The notes under the pieces were generated by a model, which saw nothing but the letters and a program-made list of their open reading frames with translations, did no database searches and was not told the origin of the DNA. Positions 1-8,817 of a DNA stretch of 64,000 bases are shown piece by piece. Position 1 is the stretch's first letter; the number at the start of each line of letters is the position of its first letter. The stretch spans positions 1 to 64,000 of the forward strand of contig LUQO01000005.1 in assembly GCA_001627865.1 (NCBI GenBank). Direction: 5' to 3'. The DNA comes from SAR324 cluster bacterium REDSEA-S27_B3 (GTDB lineage: Bacteria; SAR324; NAC60-12). A program made the position numbers and the translations under genes.

Positions 1-421
1 GACATAAGGCATTCCTTTCAATTGGTTTTTTGCTACATAACCAATTATAAACGATATGCCAATTTTTCGTATTTCTAGTGAACCAAGACAATTACCTTAA
101 TACCAAAAGTAAAACACTACTATTTGTATCAGGAGAACCCAATACATAACATTTATTGGTTTGTTTTACAAGAAATGGGATTTTTACTTGGATTGTCATC
201 TAACTGCGAAGAATTAGTGGGAGTTACTCACAGGAGATTATATTTAATTTAAAGAAATTTCATGCGAGTTGACTTCACTTGCGGCAGCAACCATAGTATA
301 TGAAATCATTAACCTGCTGGCACGATCACCCGGAAAAGAATCTTGAAATGTTCGGGGATTCGGCTTTAATCGATTAAAAACTAAATTGCTGATTTAATTA
401 CTCAAATGAACTGCTTCTTGC
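1..421. other. Non-coding stretch downstream of ald
   Basis: No convincing gene is seen. An 8-bp perfect inverted repeat (AATTGGTT at 20-27, AACCAATT at 39-46) lies near the left edge with a 11-nt loop. It lacks a clear T-run on either side, so I do not call it a terminator. No clear terminator for ald was found just below 422. Confidence 0.4.
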
Positions 422-1534
422 TCAAATGACTTTTTCAGGTGGAACAAATTCATAACCAAATGCTTCAGAAACACCTTTGCAGGTAACTTTGCCCGCATGG
501 GTATTCAAACCCAAGGCTAGGGCTGGATCTTCTTTACAGGCCGTTTCCCAGCCTTTGTTGGCCAATTGAATTGCATAAGGCAGAGTGGCATTTGTCAATG
601 CTAATGTGGATGTCCGCGCAACTGCTCCCGGCATGTTTCCGACAGAATAGTGGACAACACCATGTCGCTCATAAACCGGATTGTTATGATAAGTAACACG
701 GTCAATTGTTTCAATGCAGCCTCCCTGATCAATTGCAACATCAACGATAACAGAGCCGTTCTTCATAGTTTTCACCATTTCTTCCGTTACAAGATGGGGG
801 GCTTTTGTTCCCGGAATTAACACACCACCAATCAATAAATCGGCACCTTCCACGGCTTTGGCGATATTGTAGCTGTTTGACATGATCAGTTGAACGCGTC
901 CGTTAAAAACATCATCAAGGTAGCGCAATCTGTCCAGACTGATATCAAGAATTGTGACTTTCGCGCCTAAACCAATCGCCATTTTAGCAGAATTGATTCC
1001 AACTACACCTCCTCCGATGATCACGACATCCGCAGGTTCAACACCGGGCACGCCCCCAAGCAAAACACCCTGCCCTCCCTGGGGTTTTTCCAGAAAACGA
1101 GCCCCGACCTGCACCGCCATGCGGCCCGCGACTTCACTCATAGGCGTAAGCAACGGCAGGCTGCGATCCGCAAGCTGCACTGTTTCGTAAGCAATAGATG
1201 TGGTTTTTGAGTCCATCAACGCTTTGGTCAATGGTCCTTCAGCGGCTAAATGCAGATAAGTGAACAATAACAGATCCTCACGAAAATAATCATACTCCTC
1301 AGCAAGTGGCTCTTTGACTTTGTAAACCATCTCGCAAGCCCACACATCAGAAGCAGCATCAACTATGATGGCGCCGGCTTCCTGATATTCTTCATTGCTG
1401 AAGCCGCTTCCAACTCCAGCATTGGTTTCAATACATACTTGATGTCCGTTTCTTACAAGTTCAGACACACCTGCCGGAGTAACACCGACACGATTTTCCA
1501 TTTCCTTAATTTCTGTTGGTACGCCTAATCTCAT
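422..1534 (-). CDS. ald: Alanine dehydrogenase
   Basis: Predicted NAD-dependent alanine dehydrogenase (L-alanine + NAD + water to pyruvate + ammonium + NADH), cytosolic. At 370 aa it has the usual family length. The N-terminus [20 protein letters not shown] is the standard Ald/PntA opening, and the dinucleotide-binding glycine motif ([13 protein letters not shown], about residues 170-182) sits mid-protein. It is the last gene of xsc-tpa-ald, 91 nt after tpa. Tpa moves the taurine amino group onto pyruvate to make alanine, and Ald regenerates pyruvate and releases ammonium, so the neighbourhood explains its presence. The start is a plain ATG. The function is well supported by sequence and context. 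Confidence 0.95.
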   Translation of the reverse strand: MRLGVPTEIKEMENRVGVTPAGVSELVRNGHQVCIETNAGVGSGFSNEEYQEAGAIIVDAASDVWACEMVYKVKEPLAEEYDYFREDLLLFTYLHLAAEGPLTKALMDSKTTSIAYETVQLADRSLPLLTPMSEVAGRMAVQVGARFLEKPQGGQGVLLGGVPGVEPADVVIIGGGVVGINSAKMAIGLGAKVTILDISLDRLRYLDDVFNGRVQLIMSNSYNIAKAVEGADLLIGGVLIPGTKAPHLVTEEMVKTMKNGSVIVDVAIDQGGCIETIDRVTYHNNPVYERHGVVHYSVGNMPGAVARTSTLALTNATLPYAIQLANKGWETACKEDPALALGLNTHAGKVTCKGVSEAFGYEFVPPEKVI

Positions 1535-1625
1535 TTATTATTCCTTTTGATCTGATAATAATTCTTGCAGGATTAAGCTCCTTCATGATTGTTATAAATA
1601 ATGGATGAAACCATCCGTTAAAATT

Positions 1626-2978
1626 TTAATTCAATGCCTGGTTTAATGATTTCCCAATAGCATCTACAATCTGATCGGCTTCGCTTTCCTGTAGAATCAA
1701 AGGCGGAGCCATGATCAGTACATTCCCCAGTCCAGGGACAGTATTGCCGTTACGCATGACTAAGACGCCTTCTTTAAGACAATTTTGCACAATTCCATTT
1801 GCCTGAGCCAATGTTACAGGGGTTTTCTTTTCTTTGTCTGAAACCAGTTCAACTCCGAGCAGTAATCCCTTGCCCCTGACCTCACCTACAAGTGGATGAT
1901 CAGAAAATTCATTCAATCTTTCTTGCAGATAATTCCCCATTTTAGCAGCATTATCTGACAGATTTTCCTCTAAAACAATATCAATATTCCTCATACTCAC
2001 AGCGGTCGCAACAGGATGGCCTCCATAAGTATTGACATGCCTGAAATGCTTAAGTTCTGATGCATCTCCATAAAATGCTTCAAAGATATGTTCCTTTACA
2101 ACTGTGGCCGCCACTGGCATATAACCACTGGCCATACCTTTGGCAAAGGTGAAAATATCAGCCTTGATACCCCAATGTTCATGTCCGAACATTTTTCCTG
2201 TTCTTCCAAATCCTGATACAACTTCATCCAGTATCAACAGGACATTGTATTGATCACAAACTTCTCGAATTCGTGTCAAATAATTGTCCGGAGGTATAAG
2301 CACTCCTCCTCCGGAAATCATTGGTTCCATGATAAACGCAGCCACTGTTTCTTCACCTTCATAAATGATAGTGTCTTCAAGAAACTTTGCGCATTCTTCG
2401 CCATGCTCCTCCTCAGTCAATTTTGGATGTCGGCGATACGGATAAGGGGGAGGAACATGAAGGAATCCGGGAGCAAGAGGTTCATAGCCGATTTTACGCT
2501 CGGCTTGTCCCGTAGCAGTCATCGTGGCAAGTGTGTTACCGTGATAAGCCCTGTGGCGTGAAATTATTTTATGTTTGCGTGGATTCCCTGCCTGTAAATG
2601 GTACTGTCTGACAATCTTGAAAGCAGCTTCATTGGCCTCTGATCCACTGCTTGTGAAATAAACATGGCCTTTTTCCATGCCCAGCATTTCCAGCATTTTA
2701 GCAGACAATTCCACAGCAGGATCACTGGTCATAACAGGAATCACGTAAGCCAGTTTTTCCATTTGTTCCTTAGCCACTGCCGCCAGTTCTTCTCTTCCGT
2801 GGCCTACATTCACACACCATAATCCTGCAGTACCATCAAGAATTCGGTCGCCATCTTCATTAATGATATAACAACCTTCTCCTTTCACGATGTGTTTTGG
2901 ACGGTTGCTCAACAATGGTTTGTGTTGTGTCATGGGACGCCAAAGTGCGTCAGGGGAATATAAATTTTGTGTTTCCAT
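1626..2978 (-). CDS. tpa: Taurine--pyruvate aminotransferase
   Basis: Class III PLP-dependent aminotransferase, 450 aa. The Asp of the PLP-pyridine contact is in LILDEVVSGFGRTGK (about residues 240-254) and the Schiff-base Lys is in FTFAKGMASGYMP (about 272-284). SSGSEANEAAFK is the phosphate-binding loop. Class III enzymes have many substrates; the assignment to taurine rests on the adjacent xsc and ald, the classic taurine dissimilation set. The reaction would be taurine + pyruvate to sulfoacetaldehyde + alanine in the cytosol. It lies 105 nt downstream of xsc. An omega-amino-acid transaminase acting on another amine is the main alternative, but the context makes it less likely. Confidence 0.92.
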   Translation of the reverse strand: METQNLYSPDALWRPMTQHKPLLSNRPKHIVKGEGCYIINEDGDRILDGTAGLWCVNVGHGREELAAVAKEQMEKLAYVIPVMTSDPAVELSAKMLEMLGMEKGHVYFTSSGSEANEAAFKIVRQYHLQAGNPRKHKIISRHRAYHGNTLATMTATGQAERKIGYEPLAPGFLHVPPPYPYRRHPKLTEEEHGEECAKFLEDTIIYEGEETVAAFIMEPMISGGGVLIPPDNYLTRIREVCDQYNVLLILDEVVSGFGRTGKMFGHEHWGIKADIFTFAKGMASGYMPVAATVVKEHIFEAFYGDASELKHFRHVNTYGGHPVATAVSMRNIDIVLEENLSDNAAKMGNYLQERLNEFSDHPLVGEVRGKGLLLGVELVSDKEKKTPVTLAQANGIVQNCLKEGVLVMRNGNTVPGLGNVLIMAPPLILQESEADQIVDAIGKSLNQALN

Positions 2979-3083
2979 TTTTTCTCCTGCTCTTATATAA
3001 GTTTTTGATGGTATTAACCGAAAATATTTACAAAGTTATTTCTACTTTCTGATAGTTTCAGTACCGTTAATTAACAAACCTGC

Positions 3084-4859
3084 TTAACCCTGCTGTACGC
3101 ACATATCATCTTTGTTTATTCCTGCAACAGGAACCGGTGTTTTCATTGCATCACGGCGGAACGGTTCACCTAGTTCCTGATTTAATACTGCCTCAATAAA
3201 AGTAGTTTCGCCCTGCTCCATTTGAGCCTTGATTGCTGTTTCCAATTGCTCAGTAAGTTCGTTCATCGACTTTGCTTTCACACCTTTGACACCGCAAGCT
3301 ACCGCTATTTCAGCGAACGAAACCTGTAAATCAAGCTCAGTACCGACAAAGTTGTCATCGTACCAGAGAGTGGTGTTACGCTTTTCTGCCCCCCACTGAT
3401 AGTTCCTGAAGATTACCATTGTGATCGCCGGCCAGTCATTACGTCCAACTGCAGTCATCTCATTCATTGAAATACCAAATGCTCCATCTCCTGCGAAGCC
3501 CACTACAGGTGTATCAGGATTACCTATCTTTGCGCCAATTATCGTAGGGAATCCATAGCCACATGGGCCAAATAACCCCGGGGCCAGATACTTACGTCCT
3601 TGTTCAAAAGTCGGGTAAGCATTACCGATAGCGCAGTTGTTACCGATGTCTGAAGAAATGATTGCTTCTTTAGGAAGCGCTTCCATAATTGCACGCCATG
3701 CCATGCGAGGAGACATATGGTCGGGCTGCCGTTTACGTGTACGCTCGTTCCATGAAGTGCCGTCGTCATCGTCTTCGTGATTCATCGAGGCCAGTGTTTC
3801 GGCCCATGCAGATTTAGTTGTTGCAATCCTGTTGCGGCGCTCCTCGCGTCCAGCATCTCCGGCACTCCCAGAAAGCTGTGCCAGAATCTGCTCAGCCACT
3901 TGTTTCGCGTCTCCTACAATACCCACTGAAACAGGCTTGGTCAGCCCTATGCGATCCGGATTGATATCTACCTGAATCAGTTTAGCGTCATTGGGCCAGT
4001 AATCCATTCCATAACCTGGTAGTGTTGAAAATGGATTCAGTCTTGTCCCCAGTGCCAACACTACGTCCGCCTGCTTGATTAATTCCATTCCTGCTTTAGA
4101 TCCGTTATATCCAAGCGGCCCTGCAAACAGTGGGTGTGAACCTGGAAATGCGTCGTTGTGCTGGTAATTGCAGCACACAGGGGCATCAAGTCTTTCAGCC
4201 AAAGCCTGTGATGCCGAAATCGCGTCCCCTAGTACCACGCCAGCACCGTTGAGAATCACAGGAAATTTCGCGTTTGACAACAGTTCCGCGGCCGCAGCAA
4301 TTGCGCCCACCCCTCCGGATGGCCGTTCAAAATTCACAATCGGCGGTAGTTCTATGTCAATCACCTGAGTCCATAAATCTCGAGGCACGTTGACCTGTGT
4401 CGGTGCAGACATGCGTTTGGCCTTTGTAATCAGACGGTTGAGCACTTCCGCGACCCTGGAAGGATCACGAATCTCTTCCTGATAGGCCACCATGTCCTTG
4501 AAGGCAGCCATCTGCTCTACTTCCTGAAAACCGCCCTGCCCTATGGTCTTGTTAGCCGCCTGTGGTGTTACCAGCAGCATTGGGGTGTGATTCCAATATG
4601 CTGTCTTGACGCAGGTGACGAAGTTAGTAATCCCAGGCCCGTTCTGCGCTATAATCATGGCCATTTTACCTGTTGATCGCGTGAATCCATCAGCCATATA
4701 ACCACCATTGCATTCATGTGCACAGTCCCAAAAAGTGATCCCGGCCTTGGGGAAGTAGTCTGAGATGGGCATGAAAGCTGAGCCAATAATACCAAAAGTA
4801 TGCTCGATGCCGTGCATTTGCAAAACTTTGACAAATGCTTCTTCTGTGGTCATTTTCAT
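3084..4859 (-). CDS. xsc: Sulfoacetaldehyde acetyltransferase
   Basis: Thiamine-diphosphate enzyme of 591 aa that converts sulfoacetaldehyde plus phosphate to acetyl phosphate and sulfite. The N-terminal pyrimidine-binding domain opens MKMTTEEAFVKVLQMHGIEH and has the GIIGSAFMPISDYFP segment typical of Xsc rather than acetolactate synthase. The C-terminal ThDP motif starts GFAGDGAFGISMNE (about residue 457) and continues to RNYQWGAEK. It is the first gene of the operon. An AAGAG ribosome-binding site lies a few bases before the ATG. No sulfite oxidase, sulfite reductase, sulfite exporter or Pta is in the window, so the fate of the products is encoded elsewhere. Confidence 0.95.
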   Translation of the reverse strand: MKMTTEEAFVKVLQMHGIEHTFGIIGSAFMPISDYFPKAGITFWDCAHECNGGYMADGFTRSTGKMAMIIAQNGPGITNFVTCVKTAYWNHTPMLLVTPQAANKTIGQGGFQEVEQMAAFKDMVAYQEEIRDPSRVAEVLNRLITKAKRMSAPTQVNVPRDLWTQVIDIELPPIVNFERPSGGVGAIAAAAELLSNAKFPVILNGAGVVLGDAISASQALAERLDAPVCCNYQHNDAFPGSHPLFAGPLGYNGSKAGMELIKQADVVLALGTRLNPFSTLPGYGMDYWPNDAKLIQVDINPDRIGLTKPVSVGIVGDAKQVAEQILAQLSGSAGDAGREERRNRIATTKSAWAETLASMNHEDDDDGTSWNERTRKRQPDHMSPRMAWRAIMEALPKEAIISSDIGNNCAIGNAYPTFEQGRKYLAPGLFGPCGYGFPTIIGAKIGNPDTPVVGFAGDGAFGISMNEMTAVGRNDWPAITMVIFRNYQWGAEKRNTTLWYDDNFVGTELDLQVSFAEIAVACGVKGVKAKSMNELTEQLETAIKAQMEQGETTFIEAVLNQELGEPFRRDAMKTPVPVAGINKDDMCVQQG

Positions 4860-5435
4860 ATTCTTACTCTTTTAATGGGTGTTTTTTAAAATCAAGGAAT
4901 AAATTCTTTGCGAAGTAAAAAACAATTTGCACTTTGTTTTTCCAGCCAACTAATCATCATCCTGAAGATTAACCAAGTTATTTGGCAAAGTGTTCTTCTA
5001 AGGTAATTTATCCTGAAATATGATGTACTAAAAGAAAAAACTGAATACTGAATGTTTTCAATAAATGAAAAAGAATTCTAAACAATGAGAATAACGCTTC
5101 TCATAAAGAACTTAAACCCCACACTTGTATTTAATTTTTTGAATCAAGTCAATTCAAAACTTAATCAATTACTTTTTTGAATGTACTGGTGGACATGTCA
5201 AATATCCTCTTGCACTAAACCTTCACCAAAATTAATTGCCTAAAGTTGTAGCTTGCACTTGAACTATGATAGGCTAATATCTTTGGTCATTAAGTTGATA
5301 GACAGATTCTGAAATGCTGTAAATTCAGCTGACAGTCCAATGATTATGTCTATAAATATAAAGAATTTGCACCTTTAGATTTGTATTAAGTTCGAAAAAA
5401 AATATTTTTTTTAACCTCGCTATGCGGAGTCACTT
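4860..5435. promoter_or_regulatory. Divergent intergenic region upstream of xsc
   Basis: This AT-rich 576-bp gap between xsc (minus) and the DUF350 gene (plus) should hold both promoters. A perfect 8-bp inverted repeat with an 8-nt spacer (AAAAACAA at 4918-4925, TTGTTTTT at 4934-4941) lies about 60-80 nt upstream of the xsc start and could be an operator. A TTGACT hexamer on the minus strand near 5149 is a weak -35 candidate. No small gene is seen. Confidence 0.35.
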
Positions 5436-5912
5436 ATGGTTTTCAATCATTTTGTAAATGTTTCCATTGAAATTCTGCTTTACTTCATTGTCAGCATCGT
5501 TTGCCTGTTCATCGGAAGGAAGGTGCTGGACTGGATTACTCCCTATGATCTTAGTAAGCAGACTTCAGTTGAGAAGAACCTTGCTTCAGGAATAACTGAA
5601 GCCGGATTTTTCATAGCAATGGCAATCATTGTCCACGCCTCAGTTTCAGGAGTTGTTGACTATGAAATGTTTCCTTTCATTGACAATGATGAGCCTGGTC
5701 GATTCGCACTGCTCAGCGCAGAGTTGATCACTACAGCAGTTTACCTGGTGTTAGGCTTGATTTGTCTCAGTCTTGGACGTCGTGCGCTTGACTGGATTAC
5801 ACCATTTGACTTGAATAAGGAAATACAAACCGAACGCAATGTTGGAGTTGGGGCCATTGAGGCTTCAATATACATTTCCATTGCAGTCATTATTCACGGC
5901 ATCATAGTCTGA
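5436..5912 (+). CDS. DUF350 (UPF0719) inner-membrane protein, internally duplicated
   Basis: Membrane protein of 158 aa with about four hydrophobic helices. The two halves are visibly related: GRKVLDWITPYDLSKQ then EKNLASGITEAGFFIAMAII in the first, GRRALDWITPFDLNKE then ERNVGVGAIEASIYISIAVI in the second. This doubling of a two-helix unit is the DUF350/UPF0719 layout. The conserved W-I-T-P-[YF]-D-L and Glu in each repeat are intramembrane or interfacial polar sites. The biochemical function of the family is not established. It stands alone, divergent from the taurine operon, and a link with that operon is speculative. Confidence 0.8.
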   Translation: MVFNHFVNVSIEILLYFIVSIVCLFIGRKVLDWITPYDLSKQTSVEKNLASGITEAGFFIAMAIIVHASVSGVVDYEMFPFIDNDEPGRFALLSAELITTAVYLVLGLICLSLGRRALDWITPFDLNKEIQTERNVGVGAIEASIYISIAVIIHGIIV

Positions 5913-6059
5913 GTAAAATCAGGATTCTAATCTTTTCCGGATTTAAGTCAGTTTCAGCCTAAACACCTGCACAGAAACACATCCCAAGACAAATGCTTGC
6001 AGATAGTTTTTATCTGATTTTTCAAGCAATTCCCATTTTTTCTCCAATATCAACATTCA

Positions 6060-6896
6060 ATGAGCAATTACGAAAATTATCAACATGTAAGCCGGTTTTA
6101 TGACAATACACGAACCGCAGTCGGTGCTGAAATAATCCGGGTACAGCTTGAAGCAAGCGAACTGCCAATAAATCAACAATTACTTGTGGATGCGGGTTGC
6201 GGAACAGGACTGTATTCTGCTGCGTTTGTGCGAGAGGTCGGAAAAATAGAAGCCGTAGATATGAATTCTGAAATGCTGGATATTGCCAGGAAAAAGATGA
6301 AAACAGAAGAAAAAAACGGCCGAATCAATTTTCATATTACATCAATTGATTCACTGCCTCTTGACGACAAATCTGCCGATGCTGTGATGATAAATCAGGT
6401 GCTGCATCATCTTCCGGACAATTCATCCAATGGTTGGGTGCATCACAAACAAGTCTTCAGCGAATTTTGGCGTGTGCTAAAACCGGGAGGAAAGTTGATT
6501 GTAAACAGCTGCAGTCCGGAACAAATCGAGCACGGATTTTGGTTTTACCACTTAATTCCGGATGCTTTGCAGGTAATGAAGAAAAAAGTGATTGGTCTTA
6601 GTGATATGCATAATTTGCTTGCGGAGTGTGGATTTACTTCCACACACCAGGTTGTACCGGCAGATTTGATTCTTCAGGGTGATGCTTACTCTTATGCTGA
6701 TGGGATCTTCGATCCTGACTGGCGAAGCGGTGACTCCATCTGGAGTTTAGTCTCTGAGGATTTTCTGGAAACTGTTTTGGATGTGGTAACTAATTTACGC
6801 AAATCCGGAAAACTCGAAGCATTTGTCAATCACCATGACCAGAAAAGGGCAACTACAGGACAGGTGACTTTCAGCATTTCCCATAAAATACCCTGA
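6060..6896 (+). CDS. SAM-dependent methyltransferase (class I), substrate unknown
   Basis: A 278-aa Rossmann-fold methyltransferase. Motif I is LLVDAGCGTGLYS (about residues 40-52), the acidic SAM-ribose residue is in IEAVDMNSEML, and motif IV is DAVMINQVLHHLP, followed by FSEFWRVLKPGGKLIVN. These features place it with UbiE/Methyltransf_11-type enzymes acting on small molecules. The roughly 110-residue C-terminal extension (PDALQVMKKK onward) is not recognised. It starts at an ATG after a 147-bp gap and ends 10 nt from the convergent permease remnant. The substrate cannot be inferred. Confidence 0.8.
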   Translation: MSNYENYQHVSRFYDNTRTAVGAEIIRVQLEASELPINQQLLVDAGCGTGLYSAAFVREVGKIEAVDMNSEMLDIARKKMKTEEKNGRINFHITSIDSLPLDDKSADAVMINQVLHHLPDNSSNGWVHHKQVFSEFWRVLKPGGKLIVNSCSPEQIEHGFWFYHLIPDALQVMKKKVIGLSDMHNLLAECGFTSTHQVVPADLILQGDAYSYADGIFDPDWRSGDSIWSLVSEDFLETVLDVVTNLRKSGKLEAFVNHHDQKRATTGQVTFSISHKIP

Positions 6897-6906
6897 ACTT
6901 TGCGAC

Positions 6907-7386
6907 TCATCCTTTTCCAAACCATGGAATAGTTTTAGCTATTATTTTTCTAAGAGTTTTATCAAATAAAAGTCCCAGCATTCCCATTACAAAAATAGTA
7001 ATCCAGATGACTTCATATTGCATATATTTTCTTGCTGCATTTTCAACAAATCCAATACCAGTAGTTCCTGCCAAAAATTCGGCTGCAACCAATGTCCCCC
7101 AACACATACCAACCGCAACTCTTATTCCCGTGAGTATTTCAGGTAATGAATTAGGAAAAATCACATGTCTTAATATTTGCCATCTGGATGCTCCCAGTGA
7201 GTGTGCAGCATGAATTTTTGATAATTGTGTTCCCGAAGCACCTGCTCTTGCAGAAATTATCATTTTTGAAAATGAGACCATAAATAATAAAAATACTTTT
7301 CCAAGGTTATCAATTCCAAAAACAGTAATTACTAATGGAGCCCAGGCAAGTGGAGGCACGGGTCTATACAATTCACGCTGAACCAA
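6907..7386 (-). pseudogene. Truncated TauC/SsuC-type ABC permease fragment
   Basis: Encodes only the C-terminal ~158 residues of a BPD-type permease, where the family is usually about 250-280 aa. The remaining part begins at LYRPVPPLAWAPL, equivalent to the RPIPPLAWIPL segment of TauC/SsuC. It keeps the cytoplasmic EAA loop (AAHSLGASRWQILRHVIFPN) and the last membrane helices. The first available start is a TTG at 7386. Upstream in frame there are only about 15 non-homologous codons before a stop at 7432-7434, so the N-terminal helices are gone. No ATP-binding or substrate-binding partner is nearby. It may be a relic of a sulfonate importer linked to xsc-tpa-ald. Confidence 0.8.
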
Positions 7387-7520
7387 TACAACTTGACCTT
7401 GATTACCGATCCTGGTGACAATTAAATAGCTTCAGTCAGTTACAAACATATACCTCACCAAAATTGAACTGTGTCTGATTCTCAGATCTGAGTTTCAAAT
7501 CCTTAGTACATTGTTGGAAA

Positions 7521-8135
7521 ATGAATGAACACTATGGTGCAATTCTGCTGGCAGGAGGACGATCATCACGAATGGGACGGGATAAAGCCTTTCTTGAAAT
7601 TTCAGGCAAAACAATGCTTGAGAGACTGTTGCTGAGCTTATATCCAATTGTGGCTGAAACGGTAGTGATTCGCGCACCAGGGCAGAAAATGCCCCGATTG
7701 CCTCAGGAATTACAGGAATGGATTCGGGTGGGGCAGGATTCCGTGGAAGGCCGCGGACCATTGCAGGGAATTGTTGATGCTCTTCCTTTGTTGAGTTCAG
7801 CAATAGACAAGGTATTTCTGATTACATGTGATTTACCAAGTTTATCCACCAATTGGCTGCAAACATTAAGTGACATTATGACTGATGAATATGATCTTGT
7901 CTGTACGGAAGAAAACAACATTGCCAATCCACTTCTGGCACTATACAGGAGACCTGTTCTTGAGCCAGCTTCAAAACTGCTGGCTGAAGGAATACGCCGC
8001 CCAATTTCCCTTTGGGAAGGATGGCGTGTTGCACGACTCTCGGCACCACTTGAAACACCCTGGATTTGCCGGGATGTAAATACACCTGAAGAATTTCAGG
8101 AAGCACAAACCTATTTAAGTAAAAATGAAAAATGA
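7521..8135 (+). CDS. mobA: Molybdenum cofactor guanylyltransferase
   Basis: Predicted to transfer GMP from GTP to molybdopterin, giving the MGD cofactor of DMSO-reductase-family enzymes. Cytosolic, 204 aa, typical MobA length. The nucleotide-binding signature [16 protein letters not shown] (about residues 9-24) is diagnostic of Mob[11 protein letters not shown] and [10 protein letters not shown] (metal-binding Asp) follow in the usual order. The ATG overlaps no upstream gene. The stop overlaps the start of the GST gene (ATGA at 8132-8135), implying translational coupling. No molybdoenzyme is encoded in the window. Confidence 0.93.
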   Translation: MNEHYGAILLAGGRSSRMGRDKAFLEISGKTMLERLLLSLYPIVAETVVIRAPGQKMPRLPQELQEWIRVGQDSVEGRGPLQGIVDALPLLSSAIDKVFLITCDLPSLSTNWLQTLSDIMTDEYDLVCTEENNIANPLLALYRRPVLEPASKLLAEGIRRPISLWEGWRVARLSAPLETPWICRDVNTPEEFQEAQTYLSKNEK

Positions 8136-8803
8136 TTGATTTTTATACAAGTCATACTCCAAATGGATACAAAGTCTCAATCATGCTGGAAGAAATTAAT
8201 CTTCCTTACAATGTGATTGCAGTTGATCTTGGGAAAAAAGAACAAAAAAAATCTCAGTATATGAAGCTTAACCCGAACGGCAGGATTCCAACAATAGTTG
8301 ATCATGATAACGATGATTTCGCCGTTTTTGAGTCCGGAGCAATTCTGATTTACCTGGCAGAAAAAACAGGACAGTTACTTCCGGATGATCCAAAACAGCG
8401 TTCAGTTGCACTACAGTGGCTGATGTTTCAGATGGGAGGAATAGGACCAATGCAAGGTCAGGCCCATGTATTTTATCGCTATGCTCCGGAAAAAATTGAA
8501 TATGCAATCAATCGCTACCAAAATGAAACACTGCGTCTTTACAAAGTTCTGGACAAACAACTAAAACAGCATGAATATCTTGCAGATGATTTTTCTATTG
8601 CGGACATTGCCACGTGGCCCTGGGTCAGGCGTTATCGCTGGGCTGGAATAGAAATTGAGAAATTGAAGCATTTGCATCGATGGATGGATTTGTTAGCCCA
8701 ACGCTCTGCTTTCCAGAAAGGTATTGAAGTTCCTTACAAACTTGAACGAAGTAAAATGACTGCAGATAAGGCACTTAAAATGGGAGAAAAAATTCTGATC
8801 TAA
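8132..8803 (+). CDS. yfcG: Glutathione S-transferase-like disulfide-bond oxidoreductase (YfcG type)
   Basis: A 223-aa two-domain GST. The thioredoxin-like N-domain opens [21 protein letters not shown], with the TPNG...K segment seen in YfcG/YghU-type (nu-class) enzymes, and carries [13 protein letters not shown] and the glutathione-binding [15 protein letters not shown] (Glu-Ser pair about residues 66-67). The helical domain follows, with [12 protein letters not shown]. Family members reduce disulfides using glutathione and lack the classical catalytic Tyr/Cys. It is coupled to mobA by a 4-nt overlap and followed after 14 nt by the YejF-like gene. The physiological substrate is unknown. Confidence 0.85.
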   Translation: MIDFYTSHTPNGYKVSIMLEEINLPYNVIAVDLGKKEQKKSQYMKLNPNGRIPTIVDHDNDDFAVFESGAILIYLAEKTGQLLPDDPKQRSVALQWLMFQMGGIGPMQGQAHVFYRYAPEKIEYAINRYQNETLRLYKVLDKQLKQHEYLADDFSIADIATWPWVRRYRWAGIEIEKLKHLHRWMDLLAQRSAFQKGIEVPYKLERSKMTADKALKMGEKILI

Positions 8804-8817
8804 ATAATTCTACCCTC

